Positions 15,762 to 24,586 of a stretch of 64,000 nt of DNA are shown one piece after another. Made by a program: the position numbers and the translations under genes. Source of the stretch: Candidatus Atribacteria bacterium (GTDB taxonomy: Bacteria > Atribacterota > JS1 > SB-45 > 34-128); the NCBI GenBank assembly GCA_003451675.1, contig DMCY01000111.1, forward strand, positions 15,707-79,706, given 5' to 3'. The notes below the pieces were generated by a model. The model did no database searches. It saw nothing but the letters and a program-made list of their open reading frames with translations, and had not been told where the DNA came from. Every line of letters starts with the position of its first letter. Position 1 is the stretch's first letter.

Positions 15762-17483
15762 TTGAAAAATTTAGAATTATCCCGAATATTTGAGCAGATT
15801 GCCAGGATATTAAAGATTAAAGGAGAAAATCCTTTCAAGATTAGAGCTTATGAAAAGATAACTTTAGTCTTAGAGAATTTGCCTATTGATATAGAAACAA
15901 TTTATCACCAGGGAGGATTAAGCAATATCCCGGGAGTCGGCACAGGTATAGCCAAAAAGATTGAGGAGTTCTTGACTACTGGCAAACTTGAGTATTATGA
16001 AAAATTAAAAGAGACTGTACCTTCCGGGGTGATAGAGCTTTTGGATATTTCTGAAGTGGGACCTAAGACAGCTAAGCTTCTATATGAAGAATTAGGTGTA
16101 GATAATATAGAGAAGTTAGAAAAAGCAGTTAAGGAACATCAGATTAAAGATTTACCGGGGATGGGCGAAAAATCGGAAGCTAATATTTTAAGAGGAATAG
16201 AATTATATAGAAGACGGAAAGAAAGGGTTCTTTTAGGTACTGCTTTGCCTTTAGCTGAAGAGATTGTGGAGAGTTTGCGTCAGTTAAAAGAGACGGATAA
16301 AATAAGCTTTGCCGGGAGTTTAAGGCGGAAAAAAGAGACTATTGGGGATATCGATATCCTGGTCACTTCCCGGAAGCCTGAGAAGATAATGAAAACCTTT
16401 ACCTCTTTACTTCAGGTGAGAGAAATTTTGGCTGAAGGACCTACCAAATCAAGTGTTATTACCAGGGATGACATTCATGTGGATGTAAGAGTACTGGAGC
16501 CAATAAGTTTCGGAGCAGCTCTTCAATATTTTACCGGCTCTAAAGCCCATAATATCAGATTGAGAGAATTAGCCCTAAAGAGGGGTTTGAAGATAAATGA
16601 ATACGGAGTATTTGATTCTAAAACCGGGCAGAGAATAACCGGGAAAGAAGAAGAGGGAATCTATCGAATTTTAGATTTACCTTTTATCCCGCCAGAGCTA
16701 AGAGAAGACAGAGGAGAAATTGAGGCAGCACAGGAAAATAAATTACCTCAACTGATAGAATATTCCCAGATTAAAGGTGATTTGCATCTTCATACTAAGT
16801 GGAGTGATGGGGCACATACTATTAAACAAATGGCGGAAGCAGCAAAGAAGAGAGGCTATAAATATATCGCCATTACTGATCATTCACAATCACTTAAATT
16901 TGCCGGTGGATTAGTCGAGGAAAGACTTAGAGAACAAGTGGAGCAAATTCAAAAAATAAATCAAGAGTTAAATAATTTTACCGTTTTAACCGGAATCGAA
17001 GTAGATATAAAATCAGATGGCAGCTTAGATTTTTCTGACGAAATTTTAAGTAAATTAGATGTGGTAATTGCGGCTATTCATTCTGGCTTTAAGCAGGAGA
17101 GTAAAATTATTACTGAGAGAATTATAAAAGCTATGCAAAACAGGTTTGTAAATATTATTGCTCATCCCACCGGACGTTTAATCGGATACCGTGAAGCATA
17201 TCAAGTGGATACTGATAAGATAATGGACATGGCTGCGAAGACGGGAACTATTTTAGAGATAAATGCCTATCCGGAAAGGCTCGATCTAAATGATGTCTAT
17301 TGCCGGATGGCTAAAGACAGGGGAGCGCAATTAGCCATTGAGACTGATGCTCACAGTATCGATGGGTTAGAATTTATGAATTTAGGAGTAGATGTAGCTC
17401 GCCGAGGATGGTTGGAAGAAAAAGATATAATAAATGCACTTCCTCTGGATAAATTATTAAAGAGATTGAAAAGTAAATTATGA
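15762..17483 (+). CDS. polX: DNA polymerase/3'-5' exonuclease PolX
   Basis: A family X DNA polymerase for gap filling in base-excision repair, about 573 residues. Helix-hairpin-helix motifs lie near residues 50-150 (GVGTGIAKKIEEF, GMGEKSEANILRG). The nucleotidyltransferase active site GDIDILV is near residue 190. A C-terminal PHP domain with GDLHLHTKWSDG near residue 340 and later His and Asp residues (HSGF, ETDAHS) carries the metal-dependent exonuclease. I prefer the TTG at 15762, because GGAGG at 15748-15752 lies nine bases upstream; the GTG at 15753 would abut the ribosome site. It is monocistronic. Confidence 0.93.
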   Translation: MKNLELSRIFEQIARILKIKGENPFKIRAYEKITLVLENLPIDIETIYHQGGLSNIPGVGTGIAKKIEEFLTTGKLEYYEKLKETVPSGVIELLDISEVGPKTAKLLYEELGVDNIEKLEKAVKEHQIKDLPGMGEKSEANILRGIELYRRRKERVLLGTALPLAEEIVESLRQLKETDKISFAGSLRRKKETIGDIDILVTSRKPEKIMKTFTSLLQVREILAEGPTKSSVITRDDIHVDVRVLEPISFGAALQYFTGSKAHNIRLRELALKRGLKINEYGVFDSKTGQRITGKEEEGIYRILDLPFIPPELREDRGEIEAAQENKLPQLIEYSQIKGDLHLHTKWSDGAHTIKQMAEAAKKRGYKYIAITDHSQSLKFAGGLVEERLREQVEQIQKINQELNNFTVLTGIEVDIKSDGSLDFSDEILSKLDVVIAAIHSGFKQESKIITERIIKAMQNRFVNIIAHPTGRLIGYREAYQVDTDKIMDMAAKTGTILEINAYPERLDLNDVYCRMAKDRGAQLAIETDAHSIDGLEFMNLGVDVARRGWLEEKDIINALPLDKLLKRLKSKL

Positions 17484-17839
17484 GATAACCATCCTATATA
17501 GCTATGATAATTTTTGATAGGAGAAAGCTCCTTCGGGATAAAATAGAATTTTCTATATAACTACAAGAGATTAGAAGGAAAAGTAGGAATAGATAACCTT
17601 TGATTTTACTTTTTCCCCTGAAATTGTGCCTACTACAGATACTAAAAACAGGATCAAAACGAACCAATGTTCAAACCAATTGTTGAATTTGTAAAAGATA
17701 TAAAATTTGTTATAATAATGCCAATAAATATACTTACTTTTTCTCTACCAAGAAAGAGGATTTAGCTAAAAGATTATATATCCATTTTAAACTTTAGCTT
17801 TATCTTCTGTTTATTTAAACAAAAAGACAGGGAATAATT
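17484..17839. other. Intergenic region before the PocR regulator
   Basis: No gene. A small AGGAG/CTCCT hairpin lies near 17519-17532 and could help end the polX transcript, although no clear T-run follows. A candidate promoter is at 17689-17716. Confidence 0.5.
17689..17716 (+). promoter_or_regulatory. Candidate promoter of the PocR/AraC gene
   Basis: TTGTAA (17689-17694), a 16-bp spacer, then TATAAT (17711-17716). It would give a leader of about 115 nt. The surrounding sequence is very AT-rich, so chance matches are likely. Confidence 0.45.
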
Positions 17840-19183
17840 ATGCAGGATAATTTTGTAAATAAAGAATCTAATGAGGGAAATATTTTTCAAATGAAAAAGG
17901 TAATTAAATGGATCTTAGATTCTTACGTAAGATTAACAGGATTTCAAATACATTTTTTAAATGACAGGGGTGAGAGAATATTTTCACCATCCAGTTCTAT
18001 TAGAAATGGGTGTGCCTTTTGTAAATTAATTCAAAGCAGTTCAGAGGGAAGAAAGGAGTGCTATAAATCGTTCTATGATAATGGTTTAAGAAGTGCTGAA
18101 TATGGAAATTCTTATATTTTTCGATGCCGTTTAGGTATTATAACCTGGATTACTCCGGTGTTAATTGATGGGGAATTTTCTGGTTCTTTTATTTCTGAGG
18201 GAATTTTAATGCGAAAACCAGCTCCTTATTTTATAAAAGAAGTAATAGAAATGACTAAGAATTTAGGAATAGAAGAATTTAAATTAAGAGAAGCTCTGAA
18301 AGAGATAAAGATTGTCTCTGAAAAAAAAGTTAAAGCCGCTGCAGATATACTTTATATGGCAGCTAATTATTTATCTAATACGGAGTTGTTAGATGCTAAA
18401 ATGCGTCAAGAAAAATATATTCAACAGGCAAGGATATCTGAAGAAATTCAGATGATGAAAAGAAAAGAGTTAGAATTACTTGAAAAAGAAGAGGAAGAGG
18501 AGAATTCTTTTATTTATATTAGTTCGATTTATCCTTTAGAAACAGAGAGAGAGCTACTAAAGAGAGTTAGGTTGGGGGATAAAGAGGGAGCCAGAGAGGT
18601 TTTAAATGAAATTTTAGGTAAGATACTATTTAAAAATGCTGGGCGAACAGAATTAGTTCGAGCTCGAATCCTGGAATTAGCCGTAGTTCTTTCTCGAGCT
18701 GCCGTAGAAGGTAATGCGGAATTAGAAATGATTTTGGGATTGAATTTTGAATATATTCAAAAATTGGGTAAGATTAAATCTATTGAAGAATTATGTGTTT
18801 GGATTGTAGAAGTTTTGGATAGATTTACTGAATGTGTTTATGAAAATAGAAATATTAGAAATGTTAATATTATAATGAAGGCGAAAGAATTTATTCGAGC
18901 AAATTATAAAAAGAAGATAAAATTAGAGGACATAAGCAAGGTAGTTTATTTAAGCCCTTATTATTTAAGTCATATTTTTAAAAAAGAAGTCGGATTTACC
19001 TTGTTCGAGTATCTAACCAAGGTCCGAATTGAAGAAGCTAAGAGATTATTGGAAAATACTCCATGGAATACCACTCGAATTTCCTTTGAAGTAGGTTGCA
19101 CAGATCAAAGTTATTTTAGTAAAGTCTTTAAAAAGATAGAAGATATGTCACCTTCTGATTATAGAAAAAGAATGAAAAGATAA
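17840..19183 (+). CDS. AraC-family regulator with PocR sensor domain
   Basis: A 447-residue cytoplasmic regulator. Residues about 15-175 form a PocR domain, with the Cys pattern CAFCKLI, GRKECYKSF and FRCRLGI. This domain is thought to bind small hydrocarbon-like or methylated ligands. A helical linker rich in Glu follows (residues about 190-230). Two helix-turn-helix units of the AraC type lie at residues about 345-445 (LEDISKVVYLSPYYLSHIFKKEVG, then ISFEVGCTDQSYFSKVFKK). The methylamine/betaine locus begins 386 bp downstream in the same direction, with a perfect palindrome just before its first gene. It is the natural candidate for local activator, as is common for MttB loci. Confidence 0.9.
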   Translation: MQDNFVNKESNEGNIFQMKKVIKWILDSYVRLTGFQIHFLNDRGERIFSPSSSIRNGCAFCKLIQSSSEGRKECYKSFYDNGLRSAEYGNSYIFRCRLGIITWITPVLIDGEFSGSFISEGILMRKPAPYFIKEVIEMTKNLGIEEFKLREALKEIKIVSEKKVKAAADILYMAANYLSNTELLDAKMRQEKYIQQARISEEIQMMKRKELELLEKEEEEENSFIYISSIYPLETERELLKRVRLGDKEGAREVLNEILGKILFKNAGRTELVRARILELAVVLSRAAVEGNAELEMILGLNFEYIQKLGKIKSIEELCVWIVEVLDRFTECVYENRNIRNVNIIMKAKEFIRANYKKKIKLEDISKVVYLSPYYLSHIFKKEVGFTLFEYLTKVRIEEAKRLLENTPWNTTRISFEVGCTDQSYFSKVFKKIEDMSPSDYRKRMKR

Positions 19184-19569
19184 ATAATTTATCTTAATAT
19201 TAAAAAAACTCCTTCTACATCATTGGAGTATCTACTGTTTAAGTCCGTTTTTTAAAGTAAAATAAGTTTAAATGAATAATAATACTATTTAAGCAAAGTA
19301 TTACCTGAAAAGACAATATATTACTATTAATCTAATTGATGATGTTTCTATAATATAAAAAATATATAATATAAAAACATTTATTTAACCTACTTTATTA
19401 CTTCAAAATATTCTGTAGATAAAAAGCAGAAACTAAACAAACTCTAACCAATTACCATATAAATAGTTATTAAAGAAAGATCACTAATCTCCTTATATCC
19501 ATTTATTTATAAATTTATAGTGCTATAAATTTATAAATAAATTAATCTAAATTAGTAGGAGGAAACATA
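19184..19569. other. Intergenic regulatory region upstream of the first mttB-family gene
   Basis: No gene. Near 19207-19232 there is a weak ACTCC/GGAGT hairpin. The rest is AT-rich and ends in the palindrome at 19501-19542 and a ribosome site. No cobalamin riboswitch elements are visible, although the downstream pathway uses corrinoid. Confidence 0.6.
19501..19542. promoter_or_regulatory. Perfect 20-bp-arm palindrome before the mttB-family operon
   Basis: The arm at 19501-19520 starts ATTTATTTATAAATTT and is the exact reverse complement of 19523-19542, with TG between them. It ends 27 bp before the start codon and just before the AGGAGG ribosome site. It could be the operator of the neighbouring PocR/AraC protein or an mRNA hairpin that gates translation. 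Being almost pure A and T, part of the symmetry may be fortuitous, but 20 exact pairs is notable. Confidence 0.7.
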
Positions 19570-21006
19570 ATGACTGCTATTTTATCTGGGGGCCAATACA
19601 AGCCTCTTTCCCCAAGTGGAGTTAAAGAAATTTACGATACTTCCCTAAGATTATTGGAAAAAGTAGGAGTAGAAGTAAATTGTAAAGAAGTCTTAGAGAT
19701 ATTTAAGGAAAAAGGTGCAGAGGTTAATTTTGACACTCGCCTCGTAAAACTTTCCCGCAAGATGGTAGAAGATGCTATTGATACAGCTCCTTCTAAAGTA
19801 ATACTTTATGGTAGAGAGGATAAACATAATCTTGTCTTGGAAGATAAGAATGTCTACTTTGGAACCGGGGGGACTGTTCTAAATGTACTGGACTGGAAAA
19901 CTAATCAAAAAAGACCTTCTACTTTAGAGGATGTAGCTCAGTTTGCCAAACTGGTTGACGCTCTGGATAATGTTCATTTTTATCTTTTACCCTTATATCC
20001 TACAGAATTACCTAAAGAAATAATTGATGTGAATAGATTTTATGCCGGTATTTCCAATACCTCCAAACATATTATGGGAGGTATTTACGATAAAGCAGGT
20101 CTTTTAGAGACAATTAAGATGGCAGAAGAAATTGCAGGAGGTGCAGATCGATTAAGAAAACGTCCATTTATTTCTTTTATTACTTGTGTAATGAGCCCTT
20201 TAAAATTAGAAAATACCTATACTGAATTTTTAATTGAGATTGCTCGCAGGGGTCTACCAGTAGCCTGTCCCAGTGAAGTTCTAACTGGAGCAACTGGTCC
20301 AGTTACTCTTGCTGGTGATCTTGTCTTAATTAATGCCGAAACTTTAGCCTGTGTAACTTTGACTCAATTAGTCAATCCTGGAACCCCGGTTATCTATGCT
20401 TCCAGTGCTTCTATTATGGACATGCAAAAAGGGGTTTATCTTTCTGCTGGAGCAGAAGCAGGATTAATTAATGCTGGTGTAGCCCAATTAGCTCAGAATG
20501 TAAAACTTCCTTATTATGCTACTGCTGGAATGTCTGATTCTAAAATTCCAGATGCTCAAGCAGGATATGAATCAGCAATCAGTGCTTTAGCTGTAGCCCT
20601 GGCCGGAGCAAACTTTATTCATGATGCTGCTGGAAACTTAGAATTTTGCATGACTATCAGTTTTGAAAAAGCAGTAATTGATAATGATATTTTAGGGATG
20701 GTTATGCGAATGGTCAAAGGTATTAAAGTAGATAAAGGAACCTTAGCAGAAGATTTAATTACTAAGGTTGGCCCAGCCGGGAATTTCCTGGCTGAAATGC
20801 ATACAGTACAAAATATGCGTAAAGAATTATACTTTCCTACTATGGCTGATCGTAAGCTTGAGACTGAATGGGAAGAGCTGGGAAGTAAAGATACCAGAGC
20901 GAGAGCGCGCGAAAAAGTAGAAGATATACTAACTAACCATAAGCCTTTACCTATTCCTACAGAAGTTTATCAGAAACTGAAGTCAAAGATAAAAGGATTA
21001 ATATAA
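19570..21006 (+). CDS. MttB-family (non-pyrrolysine) corrinoid methyltransferase, paralog 1
   Basis: A 478-residue member of the trimethylamine methyltransferase superfamily. The frame is uninterrupted, with no in-frame TAG, so it is the non-pyrrolysine type. Studied members demethylate quaternary amines such as glycine betaine (MtgB), proline betaine or carnitine, and pass the methyl group to a corrinoid protein. Typical features are GTGGTVLNVLD near residue 97, TGATGPVTLAGDL near 238, and VGPAGNFLAEMHTVQNMR near 400, close to the family C-terminus. The ribosome site is AGGAGG. The gene is followed by a betaine-type ABC importer. The substrate is inferred from context only. Confidence 0.92.
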   Translation: MTAILSGGQYKPLSPSGVKEIYDTSLRLLEKVGVEVNCKEVLEIFKEKGAEVNFDTRLVKLSRKMVEDAIDTAPSKVILYGREDKHNLVLEDKNVYFGTGGTVLNVLDWKTNQKRPSTLEDVAQFAKLVDALDNVHFYLLPLYPTELPKEIIDVNRFYAGISNTSKHIMGGIYDKAGLLETIKMAEEIAGGADRLRKRPFISFITCVMSPLKLENTYTEFLIEIARRGLPVACPSEVLTGATGPVTLAGDLVLINAETLACVTLTQLVNPGTPVIYASSASIMDMQKGVYLSAGAEAGLINAGVAQLAQNVKLPYYATAGMSDSKIPDAQAGYESAISALAVALAGANFIHDAAGNLEFCMTISFEKAVIDNDILGMVMRMVKGIKVDKGTLAEDLITKVGPAGNFLAEMHTVQNMRKELYFPTMADRKLETEWEELGSKDTRARAREKVEDILTNHKPLPIPTEVYQKLKSKIKGLI

Positions 21007-21056
21007 TTTATGGTTAAAAGAAAAAAATAATTAATAGTTAGTGGGAGAGATAAACT

Positions 21057-21737
21057 ATGCTGGAAACCTGGGTTTATATAAATACACATTGGGGACTGAT
21101 TGGTCAATTAATTTTGCAACACTTGGAGATGGTTGTTTTAGGTTGCGGGATTGGTGTTGTTATAGGAGTTAGCCTGGGAATATTTATTTCTGAAGAGGGA
21201 AGAGAAGGAATTGCAGATCTAGTTCTTTATCTTGCTGAAATTATGATGACCATACCCAGTTTAGCTCTCTTTGGTTTGTTGATACCGATTTTAGCTGCGT
21301 TGCACTTACCTGCTCTTGGACTTCTTCCTGCTGTTATTGCTTTAGTTGCTTATGGACTTTTGCCTATTTTGCGAAATACTTATACAGGGATCAGAGAGGC
21401 TGACCCAGCAATAATTGAAGCTGGGCGTGGGATGGGCATGAACAAAAAGCAACTTATGTTCAGGATTAAATTACCCCTTGCTATACCTGTAATTATGGCT
21501 GGTTTAAGAAATGCCATTATAATGAATATAGGTATTGCGGCAATCGCTGTGGTTATAGGAGTGGGAGGATTGGGAGTACCTATATTTCGAGGAATAAGGA
21601 ATTTTCGTTTTGATCTTATTCTTACCGGGGCGATATTTGTATCCATTATGGCTATAATAGTTGATACTTTTTTGGGTTTCGTTGAGAAGAAGATAACTCC
21701 AGAGGGATTAAAAAAGGCTAGGGGTGTTAGTAAATGA
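21057..21737 (+). CDS. Betaine/choline-type ABC importer permease 1 (OpuB/ProW-like)
   Basis: A 226-residue membrane protein with about five to six hydrophobic segments. EAGRGMGMNKKQLMFRIKLPLA near residue 120 is the EAA loop that contacts the ATPase, and its wording is typical of OpuB/OpuC/YehW permeases. Further on, GVGGLGVPIFRGI is characteristic of the family. It overlaps the ATPase gene by 4 bp, so translation is coupled. It should form the channel with the second permease, which follows the ATPase. Confidence 0.92.
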   Translation: MLETWVYINTHWGLIGQLILQHLEMVVLGCGIGVVIGVSLGIFISEEGREGIADLVLYLAEIMMTIPSLALFGLLIPILAALHLPALGLLPAVIALVAYGLLPILRNTYTGIREADPAIIEAGRGMGMNKKQLMFRIKLPLAIPVIMAGLRNAIIMNIGIAAIAVVIGVGGLGVPIFRGIRNFRFDLILTGAIFVSIMAIIVDTFLGFVEKKITPEGLKKARGVSK

Positions 21738-22858
21738 TAAAATTTGAAAAGGTAAGAAAAATTTATTCGGATGGTACTGAAGCAATCAAAGGTATAAGCT
21801 TCGAAGTTGAGAAGGGAGAGTTTTGTATTCTCCTTGGTCCCTCTGGATGTGGTAAAACAACCACCATGAAGATGATTAATCGCTTAATCCCGATTAGTGA
21901 AGGAAAAATATATATCAATGGGCAGGACAATACAAAGATAGATGAAAATAAACTTCGAAGAGGGATAGGATATGCGATTCAACAAATAGGTCTCTTCCCT
22001 CATATGACTGTTAAGGAGAACATACAAACAGTTCCCGTATTGAGAGAATGGCCCAAGGAAAAGATAGAGAAAAGGGTTAAAGAACTTATGTATCTTATAG
22101 GTCTGGATCCTTCTATATATCTTAAAAAATATCCTGCTGAGTTATCTGGCGGGGAGATGCAAAGAATTGGTGTAGCTCGGTGTTTAGGAGCCGATCCTCC
22201 AATATTATTAATGGATGAGCCATTTGGATCCATTGATCCCATAAATAGAGGGAAATTGCAGGATGAATTCCTAAAGATACAAGCAAAGATAAAAAAGACT
22301 ATTATATTTGTAACTCATGATATTGATGAAGCTATTAAGATGGGGGACAAAATTGTCTTAATGAAGGAGGGAGAGATAGTAGATTATGATACACCTTCCA
22401 ATTTGCTCTACCGGCCTAAGAATGAATTTGTAAGGAATTTTGTGGGTACGGATCGCGCTCTTAAAGGACTGCAACTAATGAGGGTAAAAGAAATTATGGA
22501 TAGTTCCCCTAAAATAGTAAGAGCAGATGAGGAGATAACTGAAGCTAAGAGTTATATGGAACAAGAGAAAATTAGATGGTTGATAGTGGTCGATGATAAC
22601 CATAGATTTATAGGTTGGCTTGGCAGAGCAGATCTTGATAATAAAAAAGTAAAAGAAGTAAGAGATATTATGATTCCTCCAACTGTTTCAGCTACAGCGG
22701 AAACACCTTTGAATGAAGCTCTTTCTCTTATGTTAAGTAGTGCAGTAGGGAATTTAGCTATAGTTGATGATAAAAATAAATTAGAAGGAATTGTAGACTT
22801 TAATTCTATTCGAAGTGTTTTAGAGAAGATTTATAATAGTAGAGAGGGGCAAAAATGA
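21734..22858 (+). CDS. Betaine-type ABC importer ATPase with CBS domains (OpuBA/ProV-like)
   Basis: A 374-residue ATPase. Walker A is GPSGCGKTT near residue 36, the Q-loop region QQIGLF near 85, the signature LSGGEMQRIGVARCLG near 137, and Walker B ILLMDEPFGSID near 158, with the switch His in VTHD. Residues about 255-370 form a tandem CBS module, as in osmoprotectant importers where it senses ionic strength or nucleotides. Both ends overlap the permease genes by 4 bp. The call as an Opu-type ATPase is firm; the ligand is set by the binding proteins. Confidence 0.94.
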   Translation: MIKFEKVRKIYSDGTEAIKGISFEVEKGEFCILLGPSGCGKTTTMKMINRLIPISEGKIYINGQDNTKIDENKLRRGIGYAIQQIGLFPHMTVKENIQTVPVLREWPKEKIEKRVKELMYLIGLDPSIYLKKYPAELSGGEMQRIGVARCLGADPPILLMDEPFGSIDPINRGKLQDEFLKIQAKIKKTIIFVTHDIDEAIKMGDKIVLMKEGEIVDYDTPSNLLYRPKNEFVRNFVGTDRALKGLQLMRVKEIMDSSPKIVRADEEITEAKSYMEQEKIRWLIVVDDNHRFIGWLGRADLDNKKVKEVRDIMIPPTVSATAETPLNEALSLMLSSAVGNLAIVDDKNKLEGIVDFNSIRSVLEKIYNSREGQK

Positions 22859-23583
22859 AACGGCGCATTACTTTGTTTATACTTTTAGGAATTCTTATTG
22901 GGGTAACTGTGTGGATCACGAATCTTGAAATGCTGAAGTTTAGGCCACCTGCTACCTATAAAGAACTATTTATAAGAATAAATGAGCATCTTAAGATGGT
23001 AGGTTTAGGAGAGTTTATTGCTATTATCGTTGGTATTCCACTTGGCATTTTGGTTACTCGCCCTAAATTTAGCAAGATTTCCCCTTTAGTGATGGGCATA
23101 GTAAATACTGGTCAGACTGTTCCGAGTATGGCGGTTGTTGCTATTGTGGCGGTAATTATAGGAGGTTTTGGTTTTACTCCAGCAGTTATTGCTCTTTTTA
23201 TATATGGACTGCTTCCCATTGTGCGTAACTCATATGCTGGGATAAAGAATATTGATCCCTCAATCATAGAGGCGGCAAAAGGGATGGGTATGTCCAAAAG
23301 ACAGATTATCTGGAAGATAGAGCTTCCTCTTGCCAGACGTATAATAATGGCCGGCATCAGAACTTCGACAGTGATAAATATCGGTACAGCAGCATTAGCT
23401 GCTCTTATAGCTGCAGGTGGATTGGGAATGATTATACTTGCGGGCTTACTTAATAATATCCCCCTCTTACTGCTTCAAGGAGCTGCACCAACAGCTGCGT
23501 TGGCAATGATTCTTGATGCTATTCTTGGAGGCATAGAGGAATGGGTGACTCCCCGTGGTTTAAAGGTTAAAAGAGGAGTATAA
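22855..23583 (+). CDS. Betaine/choline-type ABC importer permease 2
   Basis: A 242-residue permease with a hydrophobic first segment (residues 5-22) and the EAA loop EAAKGMGMSKRQIIWKIELPLA near residue 140. GTAALAALIAAGGLGMIILAGL follows, as usual in this family. It is a diverged paralog of the 21.06 kb permease. Paired permeases around one ATPase are normal for OpuB/YehWY-type systems. It overlaps the ATPase by 4 bp and is followed by the first binding-protein gene after 1 bp. Confidence 0.92.
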   Translation: MKRRITLFILLGILIGVTVWITNLEMLKFRPPATYKELFIRINEHLKMVGLGEFIAIIVGIPLGILVTRPKFSKISPLVMGIVNTGQTVPSMAVVAIVAVIIGGFGFTPAVIALFIYGLLPIVRNSYAGIKNIDPSIIEAAKGMGMSKRQIIWKIELPLARRIIMAGIRTSTVINIGTAALAALIAAGGLGMIILAGLLNNIPLLLLQGAAPTAALAMILDAILGGIEEWVTPRGLKVKRGV

Positions 23584-23584
23584 T

Positions 23585-24499
23585 ATGAGAAAGAACTTCC
23601 TTAAACTTATTCTAATGATTTTTCTAATTTCCTTTTTGATAGGAATTCCTTCTTTTGCTCAAAACCATCTAATTATAGGAATTCAAGATTCTATACAGCA
23701 GGAAATCCTTGGCCAGATAGTGGGAACTTATTTGGAGGAGAATGGTTTCGAGGTGGAATATAGGATGAGTTTATCTAATTCATCTTTATATAGTGCCCTT
23801 GCTCAAAAACAGGTTGATCTTTCCTATCAAGATCCTGCTTTGGTGTGGTTTCTCAAATATCTAAAGACAGATTTTTTATCATCTGAAGAGCTTTATAAAG
23901 AGGTTAAAGAATTAGAGAAGAAAGAAGGACTTTTATGGTTTGAGATGCCTAACCTTAAGATTAGATATGTACTAGTAATAAGGATGGAAAAATCGGAAGA
24001 GTTGAAGATAATGACTATTTCTGAGTTAGCTGATTATGTGAGAAAAAACCAGAAAAAGTTCAGGAGTGCCATGAGTTCCGAATTCTTCTTCCGTCCCGAC
24101 TGTTATTTCAACCTTAAGCGAGTTTATGGATTATCTTTTTATAAACCAAATGTAAAATTGGTTTCTCCTGCAGTAGGTTTTGGTTTACTCTGTAGGGATC
24201 AAGTTGATGTAGTTTTTGCCTTTTCTACAGATCCTTTAATTGAAAAATATAAGTTAAACAAACTTAAAGATGATAAAGAAGTTCTCCAATCTTATTGTAT
24301 GGGAATAGTAGTTAGAGAAAAAATAATAGATATGTTTCCCGATTTACCAGGTTTGATCGATAAGTTGAGTAAGATATCTCTACCAACCTCAGAACTAACA
24401 AATTTGAATTTAAGAATTTACAATGGCGAATCTTCAAAGGAAGTTGCTCGTGAGTACCTTATTAAGGAAGGGTTGATTGTGAAGTTCGAGAAAGAATAA
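23585..24499 (+). CDS. Betaine-type ABC substrate-binding protein 1 (divergent)
   Basis: A 304-residue protein with a signal peptide (MRKNFLKL, hydrophobic to about residue 24, cleavage likely after SFA). The body has the OpuAC-like order: an early NHLIIGIQDSIQQEILGQIV, then QVDLSYQDPALVW near residue 80, and FRPDCYFNLKRVYGLSF near 175. It is only loosely like binding protein 2 downstream, and lacks that protein's CMEYTGTAW segment. It may bind a different ligand or act as a helper. It lies 1 bp after the permease and so belongs to the same transcript. Confidence 0.82.
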   Translation: MRKNFLKLILMIFLISFLIGIPSFAQNHLIIGIQDSIQQEILGQIVGTYLEENGFEVEYRMSLSNSSLYSALAQKQVDLSYQDPALVWFLKYLKTDFLSSEELYKEVKELEKKEGLLWFEMPNLKIRYVLVIRMEKSEELKIMTISELADYVRKNQKKFRSAMSSEFFFRPDCYFNLKRVYGLSFYKPNVKLVSPAVGFGLLCRDQVDVVFAFSTDPLIEKYKLNKLKDDKEVLQSYCMGIVVREKIIDMFPDLPGLIDKLSKISLPTSELTNLNLRIYNGESSKEVAREYLIKEGLIVKFEKE

Positions 24500-24586
24500 A
24501 ATATGAAAGGAGTTGATAAACAGGTCTGAATAAGTTTAGGAAATGAAAAAACTGATATTTTTATTTATTAAGGAGGTATAGAAAAA

